From positions 1 through 64,000 of the forward strand of contig NZ_BMHE01000033.1 in assembly GCF_014640555.1 (NCBI RefSeq): DNA of 64,000 nt. The letters run 5' to 3'. How positions within the stretch are numbered: the stretch's first letter is position 1; every line of letters starts with the position of its first letter. Made by a program: the position numbers and the translations under genes. Of the stretch, positions 25,199 through 33,707 are shown piece by piece. The notes beneath the pieces were generated by a model. It had not been told where the DNA came from. It made no database searches and saw only the letters and a program-made list of their open reading frames with translations. The DNA comes from Paenibacillus marchantiophytorum. Its GTDB lineage: Bacteria > Bacillota > Bacilli > Paenibacillales > NBRC-103111.

Positions 25199-25612
25199 AT
25201 GATTCAAGCCCAACGCAATAAATACTTGGAGAATACGGTACAAACGGCAAGCCCAGCACAGTTATTAATTATGCTTTGTGATGGAGCCATTCGATTTTGC
25301 CGTGCAAGTATTGAGGCTTTGAAAAGTAACAACTACCAGGACGCTAACACCAACCTAGTCAAGGTACAGGACATTATTAGCGAGTTCTCTATTACGATTG
25401 ATCGTAATGCTCCAATCTCAGGGGATTTGCTGAAGCTGTATGAATATTTCACGCATCGACTGATTGAAGCAAATATGAAGAAGTCGACAGAGCCTGCTGA
25501 AGAGGTTCTAGGTTATCTTGTCCAATTGAAAGAAACTTGGATGCAAGCTGCTAGACAAGCCAATGGAAGCGGGGCATCAGCCTCAACGCCAACCGGAGCT
25601 TCTTATGGATAG
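25199..25612 (+). CDS. fliS: flagellin export chaperone FliS
   Basis: Four-helix chaperone of 137 residues that binds the flagellin C-terminus before export; FliW competes for related sites. The N-terminal NKYLENTVQTASPAQLLIMLCDGAIRF and DISG-like ISEFSITIDRNAPISGDL are typical. The C-terminal tail is Gly/Ala/Ser-rich and overlaps the next gene by 8 bases. The ribosome binding site is AGGGGGAAAT. Confidence 0.93.
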   Translation: MIQAQRNKYLENTVQTASPAQLLIMLCDGAIRFCRASIEALKSNNYQDANTNLVKVQDIISEFSITIDRNAPISGDLLKLYEYFTHRLIEANMKKSTEPAEEVLGYLVQLKETWMQAARQANGSGASASTPTGASYG

Positions 25613-25940
25613 GCTGGTAACAGATCTTGAGCAGCTTACGCAACAAGGATTAGCGGAGCTAGTGACGATGGATGCTGAGCGTCTTGGGGCATTTATGGAG
25701 CAGCGAAGTAACATTATGACGGCACTTTTACAAGTTACTTCTACTTCGACGAATAAAGAGGCTTACAAGGATCGTATTCAAGCTGTTCTAAGTCTAGATC
25801 CCATATTTCTTCGTAAGTTGGAACAATTTCGTGATGAGGCAAGCTCTCAGCTGACCAAGTTAGACACAGGCAAGATCCAACGCAACGCCTACGACACCCA
25901 TTACGACCCAGAAAGCTATTTTTTCGATCGAAAAAAATAA
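25605..25940 (+). CDS. FliT-like flagellar protein
   Basis: Helical protein of 111 residues at the fliT position after fliS. It is Leu/Glu/Gln-rich with helices MDRLVTDLEQLTQQGLAEL and LRKLEQFRDEASSQLTKL, and ends in a Tyr/Asp-rich tail. FliT is the FliD chaperone in other bacteria; sequence conservation is low, so the assignment rests mostly on size, helical content and position. The ATG at 25605 overlaps the end of fliS, giving translational coupling. Confidence 0.7.
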   Translation: MDRLVTDLEQLTQQGLAELVTMDAERLGAFMEQRSNIMTALLQVTSTSTNKEAYKDRIQAVLSLDPIFLRKLEQFRDEASSQLTKLDTGKIQRNAYDTHYDPESYFFDRKK

Positions 25941-25948
25941 GATACACA

Positions 25949-25976
25949 AAACCTCTTGCCGCGGCAAGGGGTTTTT
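25949..25976 (+). terminator. rho-independent terminator of the fliDST run
   Basis: AACCTCTTGCC and GGCAAGGGGTT pair almost completely and are followed by TTTTT. Confidence 0.85.
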
Positions 25977-26001
25977 ACTTTTCTCCCTGTATTCAAGCTT
26001 C

Positions 26002-26184
26002 TGTGGACAAAAGCATTCAACAAAATTAGGCTTGTGTATAAATCAACCCAAAAGAGCCTTGCTTATTCCCTAGACTTATTTCTCTATCCTGTGGATAATG
26101 TGCACAAACCTGTGTATAACTTTGTTAATAAAGTGTAAATAAGCCCGCCACGACAAGTTTCTACAAATTTCTCACTTATCCACG
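26002..26184. repeat. cluster of five DnaA-box-like nonamers
   Basis: TGTGGACAA (26002-26010), TGTGTATAA (26033-26041), TGTGGATAA (26090-26098, exact), TGTGTATAA (26111-26119) and TTATCCACG (26176-26184). The first four read as TTATCCACA-type boxes on the minus strand; the last is on the plus strand. No gene is convincing in this 370-base gap. Confidence 0.6.
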
Positions 26185-26236
26185 ACTTGTATATACGCGA
26201 ATTTTCTAAATATTTAATTTATTGTTAAGTTTGAAA

Positions 26237-26266
26237 TTGACAGGTCAAGCGCAGGGGTGATATAGT
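26237..26266 (+). promoter_or_regulatory. sigma-A promoter of the cold shock gene
   Basis: A perfect TTGACA (26237-26242) and TATAGT (26261-26266) are separated by 18 bases. Confidence 0.7.
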
Positions 26267-26314
26267 CGAAAAGTAAGGGCTTACATTTTTTAAGACGAAG
26301 GGATTGTGTACGTT

Positions 26315-26512
26315 ATGCAAGGTAAAGTGAAATGGTTTAACGCGGAAAAAGGTTATGGTTTCATTGAACGTGAAGATGGTGGGGATGTGTTCGTGCATTT
26401 CTCAGCGATTCAATCTGAAGGGTTCAAAACGCTGGACGAAGGTCAAGCCGTTGAGTTTGACATCGTAGAAGGCGCACGCGGACCACAAGCAGCTAATGTA
26501 AGCAGACTATAA
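26315..26512 (+). CDS. cold shock protein (CspA family)
   Basis: Single-stranded nucleic-acid-binding protein of 65 residues, an RNA chaperone. RNP1 (KGYGFIE) and RNP2 (VFVHFS) motifs are intact, and the sequence opens [19 protein letters not shown] 26315 has GAAGGGA 12 bases upstream; the GTG at 26306 is too close to that site. It is most like CspB/CspC/CspD of Bacillus, but which paralogue cannot be told. It is monocistronic with a strong promoter and terminator. Confidence 0.95.
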   Translation: MQGKVKWFNAEKGYGFIEREDGGDVFVHFSAIQSEGFKTLDEGQAVEFDIVEGARGPQAANVSRL

Positions 26513-26550
26513 CCATTCGGTACGAGGTACCGCTTGTATACATCTAAGAG

Positions 26551-26586
26551 CACACTCTAGGGAATACTCCTAGGGTGTTTTTTTTG
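26551..26586 (+). terminator. rho-independent terminator of the cold shock gene
   Basis: ACACTCTAGG and CCTAGGGTGT arms (one G-U-type mismatch) are followed by a run of eight or more T residues. Confidence 0.85.
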
Positions 26587-26671
26587 CACAGCTTAGCGCG
26601 GAATTTAAAGGAATTATGAAGATGAGGGTGGAATGTAGTATACTGTAAGTAAGGAAGGGAGATGTTTAACT

Positions 26672-27220
26672 ATGATGATTAGCATACGCGGAGAACACCT
26701 TGAAGTAACTGAAGCCCTTAGGGACTATGTGGACAAGAAATTGACCAGACTTGAGAGGTATTTTGAAGCCCCCCTTACATCTGATGTACAAGTGAAATTA
26801 AGTGTGATTAAAGGGCTGCAATCCATTGAGGTTAGCATTCCACTGACGGGCGTGCTGCTCCGAGCTGAGGAACGCAATACAGATATGTATGCTTCCATTG
26901 ATTTAGTTGTGGACAAGTTGGAACGTCAAATTCGCAAACACAAAACGAAAACGAACCGCAAAATTCGCCAAGATGGCGGGAAGCGTGACCTATTTAAAGT
27001 CGAAACTTCTGCTGTCACCTATGTGGATGAGGAAGAAGATTTTGAATTGGTTCGGAACAAACGCTTTGATTTGAAACCGATGGATGTGGAAGAAGCGATT
27101 CTTCAAATGAACATGGTTGGGCATAGCTTCTTTGTTTTCTCCAATATGGACACAGACACGGTAAATGTCGTTTATAAACGCAACGATGGTAAATACGGAC
27201 TTATAGAGCCAGCTATTTAA
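26672..27220 (+). CDS. hpf: ribosome hibernation promoting factor, long form
   Basis: Protein of 182 residues that dimerises 70S ribosomes into inactive 100S particles in stationary phase. The N-terminal domain (about 1-100) has SIRGEHLEVTEALRDYVDKKL and the basic tail IRKHKTKTNRKIRQDG. The C-terminal dimerisation domain (about 125-182) has VRNKRFDLKPMDVEEAILQMN and ends YGLIEP. Both domains identify the long HPF of Gram-positive bacteria. It sits just upstream of secA, as in Bacillus. The start may be either of two adjacent ATGs after AAGGAAGGGAG. Confidence 0.95.
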   Translation: MMISIRGEHLEVTEALRDYVDKKLTRLERYFEAPLTSDVQVKLSVIKGLQSIEVSIPLTGVLLRAEERNTDMYASIDLVVDKLERQIRKHKTKTNRKIRQDGGKRDLFKVETSAVTYVDEEEDFELVRNKRFDLKPMDVEEAILQMNMVGHSFFVFSNMDTDTVNVVYKRNDGKYGLIEPAI

Positions 27221-27251
27221 GAAGTTTAGCCCTTATACTTTCCCCTAAAAT

Positions 27252-27287
27252 GAGCTTGATTCGATTCTGTCGAATTAAGCTTTTTTA
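27252..27287 (+). terminator. rho-independent terminator of hpf
   Basis: AGCTTGATTCGA and TCGAATTAAGCT arms (one mismatch), followed by six T residues. Confidence 0.8.
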
Positions 27288-27391
27288 TATGCATTCATTT
27301 TAAACTTCGAATCAATACTACTTAAATAAGCAAGAAGCTGATCTTTTTACAGGATATGGACAGTTTATAAGTAAGTAGGCATGAGCGTTTG

Positions 27392-27421
27392 TTGCGGCAA
27401 GGCTGTCAAAAGTGGTACAAT
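27392..27421 (+). promoter_or_regulatory. possible sigma-A promoter of secA
   Basis: TTGCGG (27392-27397), 18 bases and TACAAT (27416-27421). Confidence 0.4.
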
Positions 27422-27456
27422 TTAAGGATACGAATGCAATAGAAAGGGGTTCACCG

Positions 27457-29976
27457 ATGCTAGGACTAGTGAAGAAAATTTTTGGTGATTCCAATGAACG
27501 GGAAATTAAACGGATGGTTAAAGCTGTTGATTACATCAATGAGCTTGAGGCTACTATTAAGCCGCTATCCGATGAAGAATTAAGAGGCAAGACAGTTGAG
27601 TTCAGAAACCGCTTGGAAAAAGGCGAGGAACTGGACGATTTGCTGCCTGAAGCTTTTGCTGTTGTTAGAGAAGCGGGTTTGCGTGTACTAGGTAAACGTC
27701 ATTATGATGTTCAACTTATCGGAGGTATGGTGCTGCATGAAGGCCGTATCGCGGAGATGCGAACAGGGGAAGGGAAAACGCTCGTAGGAACGCTCCCTGT
27801 ATATTTGAACGCTTTGCTTGGCAAAGGGGTTCATGTGGTTACGGTCAATGACTATTTGGCACAGCGGGATAGCGGCGAAATGGGCCAGATCTATGAGTTC
27901 CTTGGTTTGACGGTTGGGGTAAATCTGCATGATTTATCTCACGAAGAGAAACAAGCTGCTTATGCTTGTGATATTACGTATGGAACGAATAACGAATATG
28001 GTTTCGACTATCTTCGTGACAACATGGTGCTTTACAAAGAGCAAATGGTTCAGCGGCCGCTTTATTTTGCGGTTATCGATGAGGTTGATTCCATCCTGGT
28101 CGATGAGGCGAGAACACCGTTGATTATTTCCGGACAAGCTGCGAAGTCTACGGATTTGTATTACGCGGCTGACCGTTTCGTGAGCACTTTGAAAGTAGAA
28201 GAAGATTACACAATAGATATTAAAGTGCGTTCCGTAGCTCTTACTGAAGAAGGGGTAGCTAAATCGGAGCGTGCATTCGGCATTGAGAACTTATTCGATC
28301 ATCAGAATGTGAATATTAATCATCACGTGACCCAAGGGCTTAAAGCACGTTTCATTATGAAACGCGATGTGGATTATGTGGTACAAGATGACGAAGTCAT
28401 GATTGTTGATGAATTTACAGGCCGTATTATGACAGGCCGTCGTTATAGCGATGGGCTGCATCAGGCGATTGAAGCCAAAGAGCAGCTGCAAGTTCAGAAT
28501 GAGAGCATGACGCTGGCAACGATTACGTTCCAGAACTATTTCCGGATGTACCGCAAGCTGGCGGGGATGACGGGGACAGCGAAGACGGAAGAGGAAGAGC
28601 TCAAGAAGATTTATGGTCTTGAAGTTATCATTGTTCCGACGAACCGTCCGATGATTCGTAAGGATATGCCGGATGTGGTGTACAAGTCAGAAATGGGTAA
28701 ATTCAGAGCAGTTGTTGAGCAAATCTTAGAGCGCCATAAGCTGAATCAACCGGTTCTAGTCGGTACCGTTTCAATTGAGAATTCCGAGGTCTTATCGGAT
28801 ATGCTCAAGAAGAAAGGCGTTCAGCACAAAGTATTGAATGCGAAGTATCATGCGGAGGAAGCTGAAATCGTAGCACGCGCAGGTCAACCGGGCTCTGTGA
28901 CGATTGCGACGAACATGGCAGGCCGCGGTACGGACATTGTGCTCGGTGAAGGCGTACATGACGCAGGCGGACTGCATATCATAGGTACAGAACGTCATGA
29001 AAGCAGACGGATCGATAACCAGCTGCGCGGACGCGCAGGCCGTCAAGGCGACCCTGGTTCTTCCCAGTTCTACCTCTCCCTAGAGGATGAACTGATGAAA
29101 CGCTTCGGCGCGGAGAATATCATGGCGATGATGGACCGCCTCGGGATGGAAGAAGATCAACCGATCGAGAGCAAATTAATTTCCCGCGCAGTAGAATCGG
29201 CGCAAAAACGCGTAGAGGGCAACAACTTCGACGTGCGTAAAGTCGTTCTTCAATACGATGATGTAATGAACCAACAGCGTGGTATTATCTATAAACAACG
29301 TCGCGAGCTTCTGGAGTCCGACAACATTCGTGAAGTTATTGAAGGTATGATTACTTCTGTGATTGAGCGCGTGGTGAAAGCGCACTGTCCCGAAGAGCAG
29401 ATTCCGGAAGAGTGGGAAGTTCAAGAAGTGGCTAACTTCGTGAACAACAATTTGCTGCATGATGATGCACAAATTACGGATCAAGATCTATGGGGCAAAG
29501 AGCAAGAAGAGGTTATTGAATTTATTCAAGCTCTTGTCAGCAAACGATACGACGAGCGTGAAGAAGAAATCGGCGCTGAATTCATGCGTGAATTCGAGAA
29601 GGTTGTCGCTCTTCGTGCGGTAGACAGCAAATGGATGGATCATATTGATGCCATGGATCAGCTTCGCCAAGGTATCCACCTTCGTGCATACGGCGGTACG
29701 GATCCGCTTCGTGAATACCAATTTGAAGGTTTCGAAATGTTCCAAGAGATGATTGACAACATCCGCGAAGAAGTCGCGATGTATATCATGAAAGCTCACG
29801 TTCAAAGCAACCTGGAGCGCCAAGCGGTAGCCGAAGGTCAAGCGGTGGATACGAAGAACGAAGCTGGCGGCAAGAAACCACTGGTGCGCGGCGAAGAGCA
29901 GCGTATCGGGCGCAACGACCCATGTCCTTGCGGCAGCGGGAAGAAGTTCAAACAGTGCCATGGCCAAGGCAGCTAA
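27457..29976 (+). CDS. secA: preprotein translocase ATPase SecA
   Basis: Motor of the Sec export pathway, 839 residues. The Walker A loop MRTGEGKT is near residue 100 and the DEAD-like [21 protein letters not shown] near 207. [16 protein letters not shown] and [11 protein letters not shown] lie in the second nucleotide-binding domain. The C-terminal zinc site [17 protein letters not shown] is complete. The start at 27457 ([11 protein letters not shown]) follows GAAAGGGG; the longer frame to 27412 lacks a ribosome binding site. It serves all exported proteins seen in this window. prfB follows as in Bacillus. Confidence 0.98.
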   Translation: MLGLVKKIFGDSNEREIKRMVKAVDYINELEATIKPLSDEELRGKTVEFRNRLEKGEELDDLLPEAFAVVREAGLRVLGKRHYDVQLIGGMVLHEGRIAEMRTGEGKTLVGTLPVYLNALLGKGVHVVTVNDYLAQRDSGEMGQIYEFLGLTVGVNLHDLSHEEKQAAYACDITYGTNNEYGFDYLRDNMVLYKEQMVQRPLYFAVIDEVDSILVDEARTPLIISGQAAKSTDLYYAADRFVSTLKVEEDYTIDIKVRSVALTEEGVAKSERAFGIENLFDHQNVNINHHVTQGLKARFIMKRDVDYVVQDDEVMIVDEFTGRIMTGRRYSDGLHQAIEAKEQLQVQNESMTLATITFQNYFRMYRKLAGMTGTAKTEEEELKKIYGLEVIIVPTNRPMIRKDMPDVVYKSEMGKFRAVVEQILERHKLNQPVLVGTVSIENSEVLSDMLKKKGVQHKVLNAKYHAEEAEIVARAGQPGSVTIATNMAGRGTDIVLGEGVHDAGGLHIIGTERHESRRIDNQLRGRAGRQGDPGSSQFYLSLEDELMKRFGAENIMAMMDRLGMEEDQPIESKLISRAVESAQKRVEGNNFDVRKVVLQYDDVMNQQRGIIYKQRRELLESDNIREVIEGMITSVIERVVKAHCPEEQIPEEWEVQEVANFVNNNLLHDDAQITDQDLWGKEQEEVIEFIQALVSKRYDEREEEIGAEFMREFEKVVALRAVDSKWMDHIDAMDQLRQGIHLRAYGGTDPLREYQFEGFEMFQEMIDNIREEVAMYIMKAHVQSNLERQAVAEGQAVDTKNEAGGKKPLVRGEEQRIGRNDPCPCGSGKKFKQCHGQGS

Positions 29977-30045
29977 GCAGGATTACCCGGCTGCGGCTAA
30001 TTAACCCGAATTGCAGGGGCACAAGAGAATAAAGAGGTGTAAGAC

Positions 30046-31165
30046 ATGCTAGAACCAGAAGTGAAGCAAGACTTAAGAGAAACAGCAAAGCGACTAACTG
30101 AATTACGGGGGTCTCTTTGACTTAGATCATAAGTTGGAAGCGATCGGGGATTTTGAGGAAAAAATGGGGGCGCCGGACTTTTGGGATGATAACGAACGTG
30201 CCCAGAAGACCATCGCTGACCTCAACGTCGTCAAAAGTGTTGTTGATGAATTCAACGGCTTCTCGAACGCGTTCGATGACCTGCAGGTCATGGTCGAGCT
30301 TGAGGAAGAGGAAGCCGATACGGGGTTGGCGGCCGACATTGAGGATGGCATCGCCGCACTTATGAAGAAGCTCGAAACGTTCGAGCTTGGTTTATTGCTG
30401 AATCAGCCGTATGACCGGCTGAATGCCATTCTTGAGCTGCATCCCGGTGCCGGCGGCACCGAGTCGCAGGACTGGGCGGAGATGCTGCTGCGCATGTACC
30501 GCCGCTGGGCAGAGAAGCGGGGCTATAAAGTCGAGGTCCTCGACTATTTGCCCGGCGACGAAGCCGGCGTGAAGAGTGTCACGCTGCAGATCACAGGCTT
30601 CAATGCCTACGGCTATTTGAAGGCGGAGAAGGGCGTGCATCGGCTCGTCCGCATCTCGCCGTTCGATGCCTCAGGAAGGCGTCACACGTCCTTCGTGTCG
30701 TGCGACATCATGCCGGAGATTGAGGACGATACAGAGGTTGAGATCCGCACCGAGGATCTCAAAATCGATACGTATCGTGCCAGCGGCGCCGGCGGTCAAC
30801 ACATCAACACCACGGATTCGGCCGTGCGGATTACGCACATGCCTACCGGTGTCGTGGTGAGCTGTCAGCAAGAGCGCTCGCAGATCAAGAACCGCGAGAA
30901 AGCGATGAAAATGCTCCGCTCCAAGCTGTATGAGAAGAAGATCGAAGCGAACTTAAAGCACTTGGCTGAGATTCGCGGCGAGCAATCCGACATTGGCTGG
31001 GGCAGCCAAATTCGTTCGTATGTGTTTCATCCCTATAGCATGGTCAAAGATCACAGAACTTCGGCGGAGACAGGTAATGTAGGCGCGGTTATGGATGGAG
31101 ATCTCGATACGTTCATTGATGCTTATCTACGTCATCAGATTCGGAAGCCGGATAGTGAAGTGTAG
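30046..31165 (+). CDS. prfB: peptide chain release factor 2 (programmed +1 frameshift)
   Basis: Release factor reading UGA and UAA. The first 24 codons (30046-30117) end at an in-frame TGA (30118-30120); a +1 shift at CTT-TGA-C continues from GAC at 30119 for 348 more residues, 372 in all. The SPF anticodon-mimic tripeptide is at about 204-206 ([15 protein letters not shown]). The GGQ catalytic motif is at about 248 ([16 protein letters not shown]). Low cellular RF2 favours the shift, which raises RF2. The start follows AAAGAGGTG. Coding sequence from about 30240 to 30900 is noticeably G+C-rich. A terminator follows. Confidence 0.97.
30107..30121 (+). promoter_or_regulatory. programmed +1 frameshift signal of prfB
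   Basis: An internal Shine-Dalgarno-like GGGGG (30107-30111) lies 3 bases before the slippery CTT (30115-30117), which is followed by TGA-C, the poor termination context used in bacterial prfB genes. Confidence 0.93.
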
Positions 31166-31228
31166 TTGGAACAGGGCGCATTATGCTGCGCTCAGGAACA
31201 CTGCGCATACCTGAAGCCATAGACGATC

Positions 31229-31259
31229 ATCCTACACCTTAGAAGGTGTAGGATTTTTT
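31229..31259 (+). terminator. rho-independent terminator of prfB
   Basis: ATCCTACACCTT pairs perfectly with AAGGTGTAGGAT and is followed by TTTTTT. Confidence 0.9.
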
Positions 31260-31277
31260 GTGAGAGGAGGGCTGCTC

Positions 31278-32147
31278 GTGCCCAGAAAAGAACCGAGGAT
31301 ACGGATCGGAAGTCCTTCCCATACCGTATTGGAGTATACGTTATTAATTATTGGCTCGCTTATCATGGCCGCGAGTTTTAATAGTTTTTTGAATCCGAAT
31401 CAGATTGCCACTGGAGGGGTTTCGGGGATTTCAACCATCGTGCAGCATATGACGAATCTGAATCCTGCGATTACACAGTGGGCATTAAATATACCCATTT
31501 TCCTATTAGCGTTGTGGTTGCTGGGTGGGCAGTTTGGGGTGAAGGCCGCGGTTGGATCGGTTATTTTTCCGCTATGTGTCCTGTTAACAAGCCATCTAGG
31601 CGTACCTACTCAGAATCCTTTATTAGCAGCAGTCTATGGCGGGATGGGAGTTGGGCTTGGGTTAGGCATCGTTTTTCGCGGACGCGGTTCGACGGGTGGA
31701 TTGGGTTTGGCTGCTCAAATCCTGCATAAATACTCCGGTTTAAGCCTAGGTTTTTCGGTAGCCGTTTTTGATGGTTTAGTCATCATAAGCTCAGCTTTGA
31801 TTTTCACACCGGAGAATGCGCTTTATGGTATGATCGGGTTGTTTGTCACAACGAAAACGATAGATGTCGTACAACTAGGCTTCAACTATGCCAAAGTAGC
31901 CTTTATCATTTCGGACCATACGGAGGCTATTCGCAAAGCGATTTTATATGATTTGGATCGGGGACTTACCGAGTTGAATGGATCGGGAGGTTTCACGGGG
32001 GAATCCCGCACGGTTATGATGGTGGTCGTGAAACAGAACGAGGTTAGCCGTTTGAAAACGTTGGTGCAATCGGTGGACCCGCAGGCTTTTGTGATCTTGA
32101 GTGAAACGAATGAGGTGCTGGGCGAGGGTTTCAAGAGACATGCTTAG
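31278..32147 (+). CDS. YitT family membrane protein
   Basis: Integral membrane protein of 289 residues. Five or six hydrophobic segments (for example YTLLIIGSLIMAASFNSFL, NIPIFLLALWLLGG, GGMGVGLGLGIVF) make up the YitT/DUF161 domain. The soluble C-terminal 80 residues match DUF2179 (KVAFIISDHTEAIRKAIL and VKQNEVSRLKTLVQSVDP). The motif NPNQIATGGVSGIS is characteristic. The start is a GTG at 31278, 7 bases after GAGGAGGG. Substrate and physiological role of the family are not established. It is monocistronic with a terminator on both sides. Confidence 0.9.
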   Translation: MPRKEPRIRIGSPSHTVLEYTLLIIGSLIMAASFNSFLNPNQIATGGVSGISTIVQHMTNLNPAITQWALNIPIFLLALWLLGGQFGVKAAVGSVIFPLCVLLTSHLGVPTQNPLLAAVYGGMGVGLGLGIVFRGRGSTGGLGLAAQILHKYSGLSLGFSVAVFDGLVIISSALIFTPENALYGMIGLFVTTKTIDVVQLGFNYAKVAFIISDHTEAIRKAILYDLDRGLTELNGSGGFTGESRTVMMVVVKQNEVSRLKTLVQSVDPQAFVILSETNEVLGEGFKRHA

Positions 32148-32166
32148 CTTAGGGAATAGTGGAGGA

Positions 32167-32193
32167 AAGCCGCACTCGAGTGCGGCTTTTTTT
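32167..32193 (+). terminator. rho-independent terminator of the YitT gene
   Basis: Perfect AAGCCGCACT / AGTGCGGCTT palindrome around CG, followed by a T run. Confidence 0.88.
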
Positions 32194-32228
32194 GGAATGG
32201 GGTAAGCGATAGGGGATCGGGTGTGTTT

Positions 32229-32308
32229 TGTGTATAACTATACTCATTCGCAAATATCTTGTGGGTAAATTGTGGATAAGCTGTGGATAAGGCCAGTAGT
32301 TACCCACA
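32229..32308. repeat. compact cluster of five DnaA-box-like nonamers
   Basis: TGTGTATAA (32229-32237), TGTGGGTAA (32260-32268), TGTGGATAA (32271-32279, exact), TGTGGATAA (32282-32290, exact) and TTACCCACA (32300-32308). The last three of the first four are spaced 11 bases apart, one helical turn, in the same orientation; the fifth is inverted. The cluster lies in a 480-base intergenic region before argC. From 32309 to 32560 the gap is A+T-rich with no gene seen. Confidence 0.65.
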
Positions 32309-32561
32309 TTCGAGCCAACTCGTCTAGCCCACATAGACAAAATTTGCTTGTTTGCCGTTCATTTTGGGATAATAGAAGCATTCCGTAATATGATTCTGTT
32401 TTCGGGGTTTTTTATGCAAATGATGCGTGAATTTGATGCATATTATGTATATTTTCGCGGAGATAATCGGTTTGCGCAGGCCTTTGCGATAAATCCAAAA
32501 AGTCCTTGAAACGGCCTGATAAAAAACCGATTTATTGTCAAAAAACGCACAAAAAAATTGA

Positions 32562-32596
32562 TTGAGTTATTATGTATACGACTGTATAATAATACA
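32562..32596 (+). promoter_or_regulatory. arginine operon promoter with overlapping ARG-box palindrome
   Basis: TTGAGT (32562-32567), a 17-base spacer and TATAAT (32585-32590) form a good sigma-A promoter. The palindrome TGTATAATAATACA (32583-32596) covers the -10 element and fits the ArgR/AhrC half-site pattern TGNAT-WWWW-ATNCA exactly, so arginine-dependent repression is expected. Confidence 0.7.
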
Positions 32597-32627
32597 TATA
32601 TTTTGAGGACGTCTGGGGGAAATTCAA

Positions 32628-33677
32628 ATGAGTCACGGCATAAGAGCGGCTATTATTGGTGCCACAGGGTACGGTGGTGCAGAGTTAATTCGTTTATTGC
32701 AGGCGCACCCGTTAGTTCAAGTAACTTCGGTGATCTCGACTTCGAATGCCGGAGCACCGCTTGCGGAGCATTTTCCGCATTTGCAGGAAATCGTTCTGGA
32801 TGTGCTGGATGTATTGGATGTTGACCTTATCGCAGGCAAAGCAGATGTTGTTTTCCTGGCAACGCCAGCAGGTGTGAGTGCAGAACTTTCACCCAAATTA
32901 TTGGCAGCTGGATTGAAAGTTATTGATATTTCTGGAGATTTGAGATTGAAGTCGTCTGCGGATTATGAAAAATGGTACAAAAAACCGGCCGCTTCCGAAG
33001 AGACGCTGGCTCGTTCGATCTACGGTCTGTCCGAAGTGTTCGGGGACGAAGTGAAAGGGAGCGATCTGATCGCCAATCCTGGCTGTTATCCAACAGCTAC
33101 GCTGCTTGGTCTGGTACCTGCTGTTGCAGCGGGCTGGATCGACCCTTCGACGATTATTATTGATGCTAAATCCGGCGTGTCCGGTTCTGGGCGAGGCGTG
33201 AGCTTGGGTGTTCATTATTCCGAAGTGAATGAGAATTTAACTGCATATAAAGTGAATAAACATCAGCATATTCCGGAAATCGAGCAAGCGCTCGGTCGGA
33301 TTGTCGGCAAGCCAGTGATTACAACGTTCACCACGCACCTTGTGCCGATGACTCGTGGTATTATGGCTACGATGTATGCCTCTGTGAATGGAGAGCATGC
33401 GCTGGAAGATTTCGTAGAGCTGTATAGCCAGTATTATGAAGGCAGGAAGTTTGTGCGTATTCGCAAGAATGGCAAACTGCCTTCAACGAAAGAAGTATTC
33501 GGCTCGAACTATTGTGACATCGGTTTTGCTGTGGATGAACGTACAGGACGTGTGACGATTGTTTCGGTCATTGATAATGTGGTGAAAGGCGCCGCAGGTC
33601 AGGCGATTCAGAATTTAAATATTATGCAGGGCTGGGACGAAACGACAGGGCTGTTGTTCGCACCGGTGTATCCATAA
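32628..33677 (+). CDS. argC: N-acetyl-gamma-glutamyl-phosphate reductase
   Basis: Third step of arginine synthesis: NADPH reduction of N-acetylglutamyl phosphate to the semialdehyde; 349 residues. The N-terminal Rossmann motif AAIIGATGYGGAELIRLL and the active-site Cys at about residue 153 in SDLIANPGCYPTA are intact, as is HKHQHIPEIEQ-type substrate-binding sequence (here NKHQHIPEIEQ). A short repetitive stretch LDVLDVLDVDL around residue 58 is unusual for the family. It is the first gene of the arg run, with the ribosome binding site CTGGGGGAAA. Confidence 0.96.
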   Translation: MSHGIRAAIIGATGYGGAELIRLLQAHPLVQVTSVISTSNAGAPLAEHFPHLQEIVLDVLDVLDVDLIAGKADVVFLATPAGVSAELSPKLLAAGLKVIDISGDLRLKSSADYEKWYKKPAASEETLARSIYGLSEVFGDEVKGSDLIANPGCYPTATLLGLVPAVAAGWIDPSTIIIDAKSGVSGSGRGVSLGVHYSEVNENLTAYKVNKHQHIPEIEQALGRIVGKPVITTFTTHLVPMTRGIMATMYASVNGEHALEDFVELYSQYYEGRKFVRIRKNGKLPSTKEVFGSNYCDIGFAVDERTGRVTIVSVIDNVVKGAAGQAIQNLNIMQGWDETTGLLFAPVYP

Positions 33678-33707
33678 CGCGAAGATGAGGATAGGTGAAG
33701 AACGAAC

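Noticed and set aside
25956-26138. 60-codon open frame on the plus strand after fliT
   Set aside because: It begins within the terminator and runs through the DnaA-box cluster; no ribosome binding site.
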